The notes beneath the pieces were generated by a model. It did not search any database. It was not told the origin of the DNA and saw only the letters and a program-made list of their open reading frames with translations. Shown here piece by piece: positions 1-9,600 of a stretch of 64,000 bases of DNA; position 1 is the first letter of the stretch, and every line of letters starts with the position of its first letter. A program made the position numbers and the translations under genes. The stretch comes from JAFEDN01 sp963712715 (GTDB lineage: Bacteria > Pseudomonadota > Gammaproteobacteria > Coxiellales > Coxiellaceae). Where the stretch lies: contig CAVQJI010000008.1 of assembly GCA_963712715.1 (NCBI GenBank), positions 1 through 64,000 of the forward strand, written 5' to 3'.

Positions 1-1
1 T

Positions 2-2719
2 AGTATCATGCTATCGAGTTTGAATGGCAGTAATGGGTTTGTCCTGCCCGGAGTGGTAAATAGTGATAGTGGCTGGTCAGTCAACGGTGCAGGGGATGTC
101 AATGGGGATGGAGTGGCTGATCTGATCATTGGTGCGTATAACGCAAGTTCAGGTGCAGGTGCCAGCTATGTGGTGTTTGGAAAACCGGGCATCGGCAGTT
201 CTGGCAGTATCACACTATTGAGTTTGAATGGCAGCAATGGGTTTGTTCTGCCCGGAGTGGCAAACAGTCAGAATGGCATTTCAGTCAGCGGCGCCGGAGA
301 TATCAATGGAGATGGAGTGGCTGATCTGATCATAGGTGCAGATGGTGCGGAGACCAGCTATGTGGTGTTTGGCGATATTCCTCCTTTCTTAGTAAAGAAT
401 GCCCTTCAATTAACTCCTGGTGCTACAGTATCATTGAATCCTACTTTTTTATCGGCCTATGATCTCAATAATAACAACAGCACGATTGTATTTGTTCCTT
501 CCAACATAACCCATGGATATTTTGAATTAAGTAGCCAACCTGGCGTTGCTGTCACTAATTTCACGCAACCCGCATTGGTTAACGGCAGTGTGCAGTTTGT
601 ACATGATGGCAGTGCTTTTGTACCGAGTTATGATATTACGGTGTATAGTGCGGGTATTTCCTGGACAGGACCTTCAGCCGCCAATATTACTTTTATTCCA
701 GCAACTACACCGACGATCACGTTCTCTCCCACAGTAGCATCAACGACTTCTACTCCCATCGTGACCACTGGTACACCCATCCCGTCGCCTACTTCAACCC
801 CCACACTTACCACCATTTCCACGCCGGTTTTAGTCAACAATCAGCTTACCATCGGTGATGGTCAAACGGTGGTCTTATCGCCTACGAATTTGCAGGCTAT
901 TGAAACTGGATTTAACCCTGGCAATCTGACTTTTTATATCAGTAATATGCAAAACGGTTACTTTAGTTTATTGCCGACGAATGCCTCTGTGACTCGTTTT
1001 CTACAATCTTATGTGCAAAATGGTCAAGTACAATTTGTGCATTCGGGAGATCATCAAGCGCCGAGTTATTCGGTGGTAGTGAGCGATGGTAGTCAAGTGA
1101 CTGCGCCTAGCCTGGCGTCTATTAACTTTATTGGCGCTCCTTCAGTGACGGCGACTCCGGTCACCGTGACACAGGGCGGGTCGACCACACTGACGACCAG
1201 TAATTTAAATGTCACCAACACCGGCGGCAGTTCGTCGAATCAGATCGTGTTTCAAGTGAGCAATGTGCAGAATGGGCAATTTGTGTTGAACGGCAGCAGC
1301 ACACCGGTCACGAATTTTACCTTGACGCAGTTAATTAATCACGACGTGCAATTGGTGCAAGACAACAGCAATATCGCCCCAAGTTATTCGGTAAGTGTTG
1401 CTGACAACACGGGTTTAAGCAGTGCGACAACACCGGTGACGGCGCAACTGTGTACCAGTTTGTCCAGCTCATCAGCGTGTGCGCCCATGATTGTGCGCAA
1501 TAATTTATGGGTGAAGCAGGGAGAATCTGCCACACTCACCTCACAAAACTTATATGCGACCACCACGAGTGGCCAAACCTTACCCGCCAGTACTGTTTTC
1601 TATGTCACGAACGTTAATCATGGATACTTTAATGTCAACGGCAGTTCCAGTTCGTTTTTCACTGAGCAGCAATTGCAGGAAGGCGTGGTGCAATTCGTAG
1701 ATGACGGCAGCAATGTCGCACCGAGTTATCAAATTGCCGTGCAATCCTCCGGTTTGCAAACCAATAGCTTAGCGCAGGTGACCTTGGGTTTTGTGAATAA
1801 GCCACCGTATTTATCCATAGCCTTATTGAATCAGGTTGCTGTGGTTGGGCAACCGTTTAGTTTATCGCTGGCGCCGAATACGTTTACGGATCCCCAAGGC
1901 ACCCCGCTGATTTTATCTGCTGACATTTATAACAGCACTCAATCTTTACCGGCTTGGTTGAGCTTTAATCCTGGCGCCAATCGCTTCAGTGGTACGCCAA
2001 CTGAATCCGGAGTGATTGATATCGGCGTTACCGCGACCGATCCTGAAGGATTATCTACCGAAGGGGAATTTTCGCTGACGGTTTTAAATCAATCTTCGAG
2101 TGGGAATAATTCATTGACGACAACAATAGCCAGTTCGGTGGTATCGGGAACCATAGGCTTATTCTTTTTATTATTAAAAATCTGCTTGCAACGCGCGGCT
2201 AATAAAAAACTAGATGAAGCGTTAGGAGACACGGGAGATTACGAGCAAAAAGTTGTGCGCCCGTTGGGACGAGCGATCGCGCAGCGATTAAAGATTACGG
2301 GTTTTATGGGCCATACGACCAACCGGGAGATGCGGGCGTTTAAAGACGCGGTGCGAGCTTTGTTGGGATCTTTAGCGGAACGGGGGATCAATTTAGAGGA
2401 CTCGCAATTGAGTGAAACCAGGCGTGCTTACCTGATCAATGAAGTCGCCGTGCAAACCAAAGAATATTTTTTACCGAGCAGCCGCAACTGTTGCCGGAAG
2501 AGCTGCCGGTCTGCTGTTTCGTTTTTTACTTCGGAAGTGACGCCCCATCAAATCACGACAGCCGCCGCCGCGATTGCCGATGCGGTCGTTCAAGCCCAGA
2601 GGCAGCACAAATCCAGCGCGGTGCAACTGGGTCTGGTATCCAGTTCGCAAAGTGGTCGTTTGTCATCACCGGCTTCTCCCACACAACTGGAGGATACAAC
2701 GACATCATCTTTATCGTAA
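2..2719 (+). CDS. FG-GAP/CSPG-repeat integrin-like membrane protein, 5'-truncated by window
   Basis: The frame is open to the left edge, and its first residues (SIMLSSLNG) match the interior of an FG-GAP blade in the neighbouring paralogues, so the ATG at 8 is internal and the true start lies outside the window. Two FG-GAP repeats with DxNxDGxxD calcium loops are visible (up to about nt 380). They are followed by a CSPG/cadherin-like repeat, a Ser/Thr/Pro-rich linker (about nt 700-830) and three more CSPG-like repeats. A dystroglycan-type cadherin-like domain follows (about nt 1800-2090), then one membrane segment (about nt 2110-2185) and a basic C-terminal domain with a CC motif. By analogy with integrin alpha chains and CSPG proteins it is probably an adhesion or recognition protein. 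Its surface exposure is inferred, not shown. The last 1.9 kb is nearly the same as the end of the next gene. Confidence 0.9.
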   Translation, partial: SIMLSSLNGSNGFVLPGVVNSDSGWSVNGAGDVNGDGVADLIIGAYNASSGAGASYVVFGKPGIGSSGSITLLSLNGSNGFVLPGVANSQNGISVSGAGDINGDGVADLIIGADGAETSYVVFGDIPPFLVKNALQLTPGATVSLNPTFLSAYDLNNNNSTIVFVPSNITHGYFELSSQPGVAVTNFTQPALVNGSVQFVHDGSAFVPSYDITVYSAGISWTGPSAANITFIPATTPTITFSPTVASTTSTPIVTTGTPIPSPTSTPTLTTISTPVLVNNQLTIGDGQTVVLSPTNLQAIETGFNPGNLTFYISNMQNGYFSLLPTNASVTRFLQSYVQNGQVQFVHSGDHQAPSYSVVVSDGSQVTAPSLASINFIGAPSVTATPVTVTQGGSTTLTTSNLNVTNTGGSSSNQIVFQVSNVQNGQFVLNGSSTPVTNFTLTQLINHDVQLVQDNSNIAPSYSVSVADNTGLSSATTPVTAQLCTSLSSSSACAPMIVRNNLWVKQGESATLTSQNLYATTTSGQTLPASTVFYVTNVNHGYFNVNGSSSSFFTEQQLQEGVVQFVDDGSNVAPSYQIAVQSSGLQTNSLAQVTLGFVNKPPYLSIALLNQVAVVGQPFSLSLAPNTFTDPQGTPLILSADIYNSTQSLPAWLSFNPGANRFSGTPTESGVIDIGVTATDPEGLSTEGEFSLTVLNQSSSGNNSLTTTIASSVVSGTIGLFFLLLKICLQRAANKKLDEALGDTGDYEQKVVRPLGRAIAQRLKITGFMGHTTNREMRAFKDAVRALLGSLAERGINLEDSQLSETRRAYLINEVAVQTKEYFLPSSRNCCRKSCRSAVSFFTSEVTPHQITTAAAAIADAVVQAQRQHKSSAVQLGLVSSSQSGRLSSPASPTQLEDTTTSSLS
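2198..2353 (+). repeat. near-identical tract shared with 6060-6215
   Basis: This 156-bp stretch, just after the membrane segment in the C-terminal domain, differs from 6060-6215 by a single base by eye. Flanking parts of the two genes differ more, including at synonymous sites. That pattern fits gene conversion or very recent duplication. Confidence 0.75.
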
Positions 2720-2744
2720 TGGGATTGTCTAGGTGGTATACCGG

Positions 2745-2819
2745 CTACTGAACGGTCAGTGACATGGGAATCGCCTGGATTTTAGGTATTTTAATTAACC
2801 AACTCAAAGGAGCAATTTT
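2745..2819 (+). repeat. duplicated intergenic spacer with ribosome binding site
   Basis: The 75 bp before the gene at 2820 are repeated with few changes at 6609-6683 before the next gene. Both copies end in an A-rich Shine-Dalgarno (AAAGGAG at 2806-2812 here) seven bases from the ATG. The shared spacer shows that whole gene units, including their 5' control region, were duplicated in tandem. No convincing terminator lies in the spacer, so read-through transcription is likely. Confidence 0.8.
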
Positions 2820-5800
2820 ATGAAAGGACAATTTCCAGCAGTGTTATGGCTAGGGAGTTTAAATGGGCAGAATGGTTTTAATTTGGATGGTGAACCCAGC
2901 GGTTCTATCAGCGGAGACGCTGCGAGTGGCGCAGGAGATATCAACAAAGATGGTTATGCTGATTTTTTAATTGGAGATCCTTGGTATAACAGCAAAACGG
3001 GACGCACTTATTTAATTTTTTGGGGTCCTCAAGTAGGTAGCGGAGGAAGTCTCTCGCTTTCCAATCTCAATGGTGCCAATGGTTTTAAGATGGATGGTGA
3101 GGTCAGTGGAGAATATGTCAGCTATCCGGTAAGTACTGCGGGTGATATTAATGGCGACAACTATACTGATTTTCTAGTCGGAGGTTATGGCTATGCAAGC
3201 AGCACGGGCCGCAGTTACCTCGTTTTTGGCGGGCCGAGTGTAGGGAGTAGTGGGACATTGTCACTATCCAGTCTCAGTGGTACTAATGGCTTTAAACTAG
3301 AGGGGGAAGTGAGTGGCGATTGGTGTGGCTCCCCATTAACTCAATTGGGTGATGTCAATGCGGATGGCCATAATGATTTTTTAGTGGGATCTACTTATCA
3401 CGCGAGCTATACAGGGCGTAGTTATGTGGTTTTTGGAGGTCCGTCTGTGGGAAGTACTGGCGATATATCACTTTCTAGTCTCAATGGAGCCAATGGATAT
3501 AAAATCGATGGTGAAGCAAGTGGAGATTGGAGTAGCATTTGGGCGAGTGCAGCAGGTGATATCAATGGGGATGGAGTTGCTGATATTTTGATTGGTGCTT
3601 ACCAATACACCGGCAGTACAATAGGTCGCAGCTATGTTGTTTTCGGCGGATCGAGTGTCGGTAGTAGTGGTACATTATCACTCTCCAGTCTTAATGGCGC
3701 TAATGGCTTTAAACTCATAGGTGAAGCCAGTGGAGATTATAGCGGCTATTCCGTAAACTCGTTAGGTGATATTAATGCAGATGGTCATGCTGATCTTGTG
3801 ATTGGAGCTTATGGCCACGCCAGTGGTGCAGGCCGTACCTATGTCGTTTTTGGGGGTCCAGGTGTAGGGAGTAGTGGAAGTATTTCGCTTTCTGGTCTGA
3901 ACGGCGCCAATGGTTTTGTACTCGACGGTGAAACGAGCGGTGATAACAGTGGCTACGTGGTCAGAATTGCGGGTGACGTCAATGGGGATGGTCATCCCGA
4001 TCTATTGATAGGAGCTTATCATTATAACAGCAGTGCGGGTCGCACTTATGTAGTCTTTGGTGGTTTAGGCGTGGGTAGCAGTGGAAGTATCCCATTGTCT
4101 AGCCTTAACGGTGTTAATGGTTTTAAGCTTGATGGTGAAGCAGCTAATGATTGGAGTAGCATTTGGGTAAGTGCTGCAGGTGATGTCAATGGAGATGGCG
4201 TAGGGGATATTTTAATTGGAGCTTACAAACATGCTCCGACAGGTCGCAGCTATATTGTATTTGGTGATGCACCGCCAGTATTAATCAACAATAGCCTGAA
4301 TATTTTTAAAGGGCAGACGATACTTTTAAGCGATTCGATGCTTGGAGCATATGATCAAAACCATAATAATGCTACCTTGCAATTCACTATGAGTGGAATT
4401 TCTCATGGATATTTTGAAAAAGGTAGTAACCCTGGAGTGCAAATCACGACTTTTACGCAACAACAAGTAGCGAATAACAGCATTTTCTTTGTGCATGATA
4501 ATTCAACTCAAACACCCGCTTTTAGTATCACTATTAACAGTGGTGGAATAGCGTGGACAGGGCCTGTCTTGGCCAATATTACTTTTAGTCTTACTCCTCC
4601 TGTTACTTCTCCCACTCCGATGATGACCACCGGCACTCCAACACCTATACCTACCTTCACTCCCACTTCAACGGTTACCCCCACTCCGGTTCTAGTCAAC
4701 AATCAACTCACCATCGGTGACGGTCAAACAGTGGTGTTGTCTTCTGCGAATTTGCAGGCCGTTGAATACGGATTTAGCGCTAGCAATTTAGTTTTTTATA
4801 TCAGTAATATTCAAAACGGTTACTTTAGTTTATTGCCGACCAATGCTTCTGTGACTCGTTTCCTACAGTCTTATGTACAAAATGGTCAAGTGCAATTTGT
4901 GCATTCGGGAGATCATCAGGCGCCGAGTTATTTGGTGGTGGTGAGCGACGGCAGTCAAGTGACTGTACCTAGTTTGGCGTCTGTTAATTTTATCGGTGCG
5001 CCTTCAGTGACGGCGACCCCAGTCACCGTAACGCCGGGTGGATCGACCACACTGACAACCAGTAATTTAAATGTTACCAACACCAGCGGCAGTTCGTCGA
5101 ATCAGATCGTGTTTCAGGTGAGCAATGTGCAGAACGGGCAATTTGTATTGAACGGCAGCAGCACACCTATCACGAATTTTACCTTGATGCAGTTAATTAA
5201 TCACGACGTGCAATTGGTGCAAGACAACAGCAATATCGCCCCAAGTTATTCGGTAAGTGTTGCTGACAACACGGGCTTAAGCAGTGCGACAACACCGGTA
5301 ACGGCGCAATTGTGTACCAGTTTGTCCAGCTCATCAGCATGTGCGCCCATGATTGTACGCAATAATTTATGGGTGAAGCAGGGAGCGTTCGCCACACTCA
5401 GCTCACAAAACTTATATGCGACCACCACGAGTGGCCAAACCTTACCCGCTAATACCGTCTTTTATGTCACGAACGTCAATCATGGATATTTTAACGTCAA
5501 CGGCAGTTCCAGTTCTTTTTTCACTGAGCAGCAATTGCAAGAGGGTGTGGTGCAATTTGTAGATGACGGCAGCAATGTCGCGCCGAGTTATCAAATTGCC
5601 GTGCAATCGTCCGGTTTGCAAACTAACGGCTTAGCGCAGGTGACATTGGGTTTCGTCAATAAACCGCCGTATTTATCCGGCGCATTGCCGAATCAAGTGG
5701 CGGCGGTAGATCAACCGTTTACGTTAGCCATCGGCCCTAGTGTATTTACCGACCCGCAAGGCGATCCGCTGATTTTATCCGCCGACCTTTATAATTCAAC

Positions 5801-6581
5801 GCAGTCCTTACCGGCCTGGTTGAGTTTTAATCCTGGCACGAATCGCTTCAGTGGCGTACCGACTGAATCTGGGGTGATTGATATTGGCGTCACTGCGACC
5901 GATCCTGAAGGATTGTCCACCGAAGGGGAATTTTCGCTGACGGTTTTAAATCAATCTTCTGGTGGGAATAATTCATTGACGACCACAATAGCCAGCTCGG
6001 TGGTATCAGGAACGATTGGTTTATTCTTTTTGTTATTGAAAATCTGCTTGCAACGAGCGGCTAATAAAAAACTAGATGAAGCGTTAGGAGACACGGGAGA
6101 TTACGAGCAAAAAGTTGTGCGCCCGTTGGGAAGAGCGATCGCGCAGCGATTAAAGATTACGGGTTTTATGGGCCATACGACCAACCGGGAGATGCGGGCG
6201 TTTAAAGACGCGGTGGGCACTTTGTTAGGATGTTTATTGGAACGGGGAATCAATTTAGAGGATTCGCAACTGAATGAATCCAGACGCGCTTACCTGATCA
6301 ATGAGATCGCCGTGCAGACCAAAGAATATTTTTTACCGAGCAATCGCCATTGTTGCCGGAAGAGTTGCCGGTCTGCTGTTTCATTTTTTACTTCGGAAGT
6401 GACGCCACATCAAATCACGACAGCAGCAGCCGCGATTGCCGAGGCGGTCGTTCAAGCGCAGAGACAGCACAAATCCAGCGCGGTGCAACTGGGTCTGATG
6501 TCAAGCTCGCAAAGTGGTTGCATGTCACCCCCGGCTTCTCCGACACAACTGGAGGATACGACGACAGCGGTTTTATCTTAA
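2820..6581 (+). CDS. integrin-alpha-like FG-GAP/CSPG/cadherin-like membrane protein
   Basis: The protein has 1253 residues, and the start is fixed by AAAGGAG at 2806-2812. It opens with MKGQFPA and has no signal peptide. Residues 1-480 hold exactly seven FG-GAP repeats, each with a DxNxDGxxD-type calcium loop followed by a (D/E)LLIGA-like strand, as expected for a closed seven-bladed propeller. A CSPG/cadherin-like repeat (about 485-590) is followed by a Thr/Pro linker (about 590-622) and three more CSPG-like repeats (to about 940). A dystroglycan-type cadherin-like domain lies at about 950-1045. A membrane segment at about 1055-1078 contains SGTIG and is followed by a basic stop-transfer stretch. 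The last 175 residues form the family C-terminal domain. The architecture recalls integrin alpha chains, and a role in adhesion or host recognition is inferred. The protein is intact, in contrast to several neighbours. Confidence 0.93.
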   Translation: MKGQFPAVLWLGSLNGQNGFNLDGEPSGSISGDAASGAGDINKDGYADFLIGDPWYNSKTGRTYLIFWGPQVGSGGSLSLSNLNGANGFKMDGEVSGEYVSYPVSTAGDINGDNYTDFLVGGYGYASSTGRSYLVFGGPSVGSSGTLSLSSLSGTNGFKLEGEVSGDWCGSPLTQLGDVNADGHNDFLVGSTYHASYTGRSYVVFGGPSVGSTGDISLSSLNGANGYKIDGEASGDWSSIWASAAGDINGDGVADILIGAYQYTGSTIGRSYVVFGGSSVGSSGTLSLSSLNGANGFKLIGEASGDYSGYSVNSLGDINADGHADLVIGAYGHASGAGRTYVVFGGPGVGSSGSISLSGLNGANGFVLDGETSGDNSGYVVRIAGDVNGDGHPDLLIGAYHYNSSAGRTYVVFGGLGVGSSGSIPLSSLNGVNGFKLDGEAANDWSSIWVSAAGDVNGDGVGDILIGAYKHAPTGRSYIVFGDAPPVLINNSLNIFKGQTILLSDSMLGAYDQNHNNATLQFTMSGISHGYFEKGSNPGVQITTFTQQQVANNSIFFVHDNSTQTPAFSITINSGGIAWTGPVLANITFSLTPPVTSPTPMMTTGTPTPIPTFTPTSTVTPTPVLVNNQLTIGDGQTVVLSSANLQAVEYGFSASNLVFYISNIQNGYFSLLPTNASVTRFLQSYVQNGQVQFVHSGDHQAPSYLVVVSDGSQVTVPSLASVNFIGAPSVTATPVTVTPGGSTTLTTSNLNVTNTSGSSSNQIVFQVSNVQNGQFVLNGSSTPITNFTLMQLINHDVQLVQDNSNIAPSYSVSVADNTGLSSATTPVTAQLCTSLSSSSACAPMIVRNNLWVKQGAFATLSSQNLYATTTSGQTLPANTVFYVTNVNHGYFNVNGSSSSFFTEQQLQEGVVQFVDDGSNVAPSYQIAVQSSGLQTNGLAQVTLGFVNKPPYLSGALPNQVAAVDQPFTLAIGPSVFTDPQGDPLILSADLYNSTQSLPAWLSFNPGTNRFSGVPTESGVIDIGVTATDPEGLSTEGEFSLTVLNQSSGGNNSLTTTIASSVVSGTIGLFFLLLKICLQRAANKKLDEALGDTGDYEQKVVRPLGRAIAQRLKITGFMGHTTNREMRAFKDAVGTLLGCLLERGINLEDSQLNESRRAYLINEIAVQTKEYFLPSNRHCCRKSCRSAVSFFTSEVTPHQITTAAAAIAEAVVQAQRQHKSSAVQLGLMSSSQSGCMSPPASPTQLEDTTTAVLS
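6060..6215 (+). repeat. near-identical tract shared with 2198-2353
   Basis: This is the second copy of the 156-bp tract in the C-terminal domain, with one difference by eye. It marks a likely site of recombination between the first two genes of the array. Confidence 0.75.
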
Positions 6582-6608
6582 TGAGATTGTTTGTCGAGGC
6601 GGTACCGC

Positions 6609-6683
6609 CTATTGAATGGTCAGTGACATAAGGGTTGCCTATATTTTAGATATTTTAATTAACCAACTCAAAAGGGGCAATTT
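6609..6683 (+). repeat. duplicated intergenic spacer, second copy
   Basis: This copy of the 2745-2819 spacer ends in AAAAGGGG at 6670-6677 before the ATG at 6684. The Shine-Dalgarno is slightly altered compared with the first copy. Confidence 0.8.
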
Positions 6684-9600
6684 ATGAAAGGACAATTTCC
6701 AACCGTATTTAATTTAACGGATTTAAATGGTCAAAACGGTTTTAAGATTGATGCAGACAGTGGGTGCTCTGTTGGCTCGGCTTGTTGGATGGGTTATGCC
6801 GTTAGCCGGGCTGGAGATATTAACGGTGATGGTTATGCGGATTTTCTGGTTGGGGCTCCGTATGCTGATCGTACTTATGTGGTATTTGGTCAACCCGAGG
6901 TAGGTAGTAGTAGTGGTCTAATTTCACTGGCGACCCTGAATGGCACTAATGGTTTTAAAATTGATGGTGAAATTTTGAATGATTGGAGTGGCGCTGCGAT
7001 CAGCGCCGCGGGTGATGTTAATGGGGACGGGCATGACGATCTGATCATCGGGGCTTATAGACACAATCAGCAAATTGGTCGCAGCTATGTAGTGTTTGGT
7101 GGTCCTGGAGTGGGGAAGAGTGGCATTGTCAATCTTGCAAATCTGAATGGACTCAACGGCTTTAAGCTCGATGGGGAAGCATCTCTGGATGAAAGTGGTT
7201 TTTCAGTCAGTGGAGCAGGAGACGTCAACGGAGATGGTTATGCCGATGTGATGATCGGATCACCTAATCACAATAACTATCATGGGCGTACTTATATTGT
7301 TTTTGGTGGGGCCGGGATAGTGGGAAATGGGGGATTACTTAATCTAACCAATTTGAATGGTACCAATGGTTTTAAAATAGATGGTGAACTGGCTTGGGCG
7401 GGAATGAGTGGTTGGTCTGTTAGTGCAGCAGGAGATATCAATGATGATGGGAGGGCTGATTTACTCGTGGGAGCTCCTCAGGCAGATGCCGTAGAAAGAG
7501 GACGAAGTTATGTGCTCTTTGGAGACTCTAACATAGGAAGGAATACGACAGTTTTCCTCAGTAGTCTTAATGGGACAAACGGTTTCATACTGGTTGGAGA
7601 GAATTATGGTTATAGCGGTGTTTATGTCAATTCAGTGGGAGACATTAACAACGATGGCTTCATGGATTTATTGATTGGAGCTCCCGATAATGAAATTCCG
7701 TTTTACCCTAATGATTTATTTAAAAACGGCGGACACAGTTATGTCGTGTTTGGAGGACCTAAAATAGGTAGCAAGGGATTAATTGCATTGTCAAGCCTCA
7801 ATGGGACAAATGGTTTTAAACTGGTAGGGGAAAACATGGGCGATTCCAGCGGCTGTTCACTGGGCACAGCGGGTGATTTTAATGGGGATGGTCATGTTGA
7901 TTTACTGGTTGGAGCATTGGGTTATCACAATAGTACCGGTCGAAGCTATGTTGTATTCGGAGGACCGGAAGTAGGACAGGAAGGGATAATTCAGCTTTCC
8001 ACTTTAAATGGAACCAATGGTTTTAAATTGGATGGTGAAGCTATCAATGACCTCAGCGGTTTTTCAGTCAGTTCCGCCGGAGATATTAATGGAGATAGTC
8101 TGGATGATCTGATCATTGGAGCTTATGGTTACAACGGTGGCCCTTCTTTTGGTGTTGGCCGTAGTTATGTGATATTTGGTGATATTGAACCGCAACTGTG
8201 GGTTAATCAGTTAACGCTCCGCGATGGTGAAACCATCATTTTTACAACGCAAAATCTCAATGCCACCGATAATGGACCGGTTGTTTTTAATATCACTAAC
8301 CTCCAGCATGGTCGTTTTCAATACGTTAATTCTTCCGGGAATGCCATTACCAATTTTACCCAACCTCAGGTTTCTAATCATCAGGTAGAATTTGTCCATG
8401 ACGGCAGCGGAATTGCACCAAGCTATTGGGTGCAAACAATGAATAGTGGCATTGCCTTATCGCCGCCGCCGCAACCGGCCAACATTACTTTTTCCCGGCG
8501 ATTAATTTTAGTTAAAAACTCACTTCTGGTTCATCAAGGTCAGACTGTGCAAATAACTTCCACGGTGTTGAACGCAACTGATGATTTTTCAGCGAGTCAA
8601 ATTAATATGACGGTAAGCGCCGTGCAGCACGGACAATTTGTCCTTGCTCCCGGTAACCAATCCATCACGCAATTTTCCCAGCAGCAATTGCTGGATGGGC
8701 AGTTGTTTTTTATAGCAGACGGTAGTGCTAATGCACCAGGCTATCAGGTCATTGTTAATGATCCTGACCTTGCTCTCCCGCCTGCCGCTGCTAATATCAC
8801 ATTTTACCGAAAACCCGTGATTCAAAATAATCAGTTGGTCATTCATCAGGGAGAAAATGTGCAGATAACACCTGTGTTTTTGAATATCACTGAAGATTAT
8901 TCTCTCGATCAAGTCAATATTACGATCAGTGCGGTCCAACACGGACAATTTCAACTTTTGCCGCTCAATCAGTCGGTGACTCAATTTACAGCCGCTCAAC
9001 TTCAAACCGGGCAAATTTTCTTTGCACAGGACGGTAGCGCCGGCGCACCGGGTTACCAGCTCAGCGTGAATGATCCTTATTTTGTGTTGCCACCCAGTTC
9101 CGCCAATATCACTTTTTATCGTCAGCCTGTTTTACTGAACAATAGGCTGTCTATTCATCAAGGAGAAATGGTGCAGCTCAATGCCAGTGAGCTCGTTGTA
9201 TTGGATGATTATCCATCCGATCAAGTCAATATAACAGCCAGTCAGATACAGCATGGACAGTTTGAATTACTCAATCAAAATCATTCCACCACTACGTTTA
9301 CCGGGCAGCAATTGCTTTCTGGTCAAGTCTTTTTTATTCAGGATAATAGCACCGGCTTACCCGGTTATCAGTTGAGTGTTCGCGATCCTTATTTCTCGCT
9401 GCTGGCATTGCCTGCCAACATTACTTTTTACCGGCGACCCATCTTGCAGTTGAAATCGCTGTTAATGCATCAGGGACAGAGTCTATTAATGACCCCTGCG
9501 TTATTAAATCTGACGGATGACGCCGCACCGGATCAGATTATTTTTACCGTTAACTCAGTTCAGCATGGCCAATTTATATTTACACCTACCAATTTATCCG

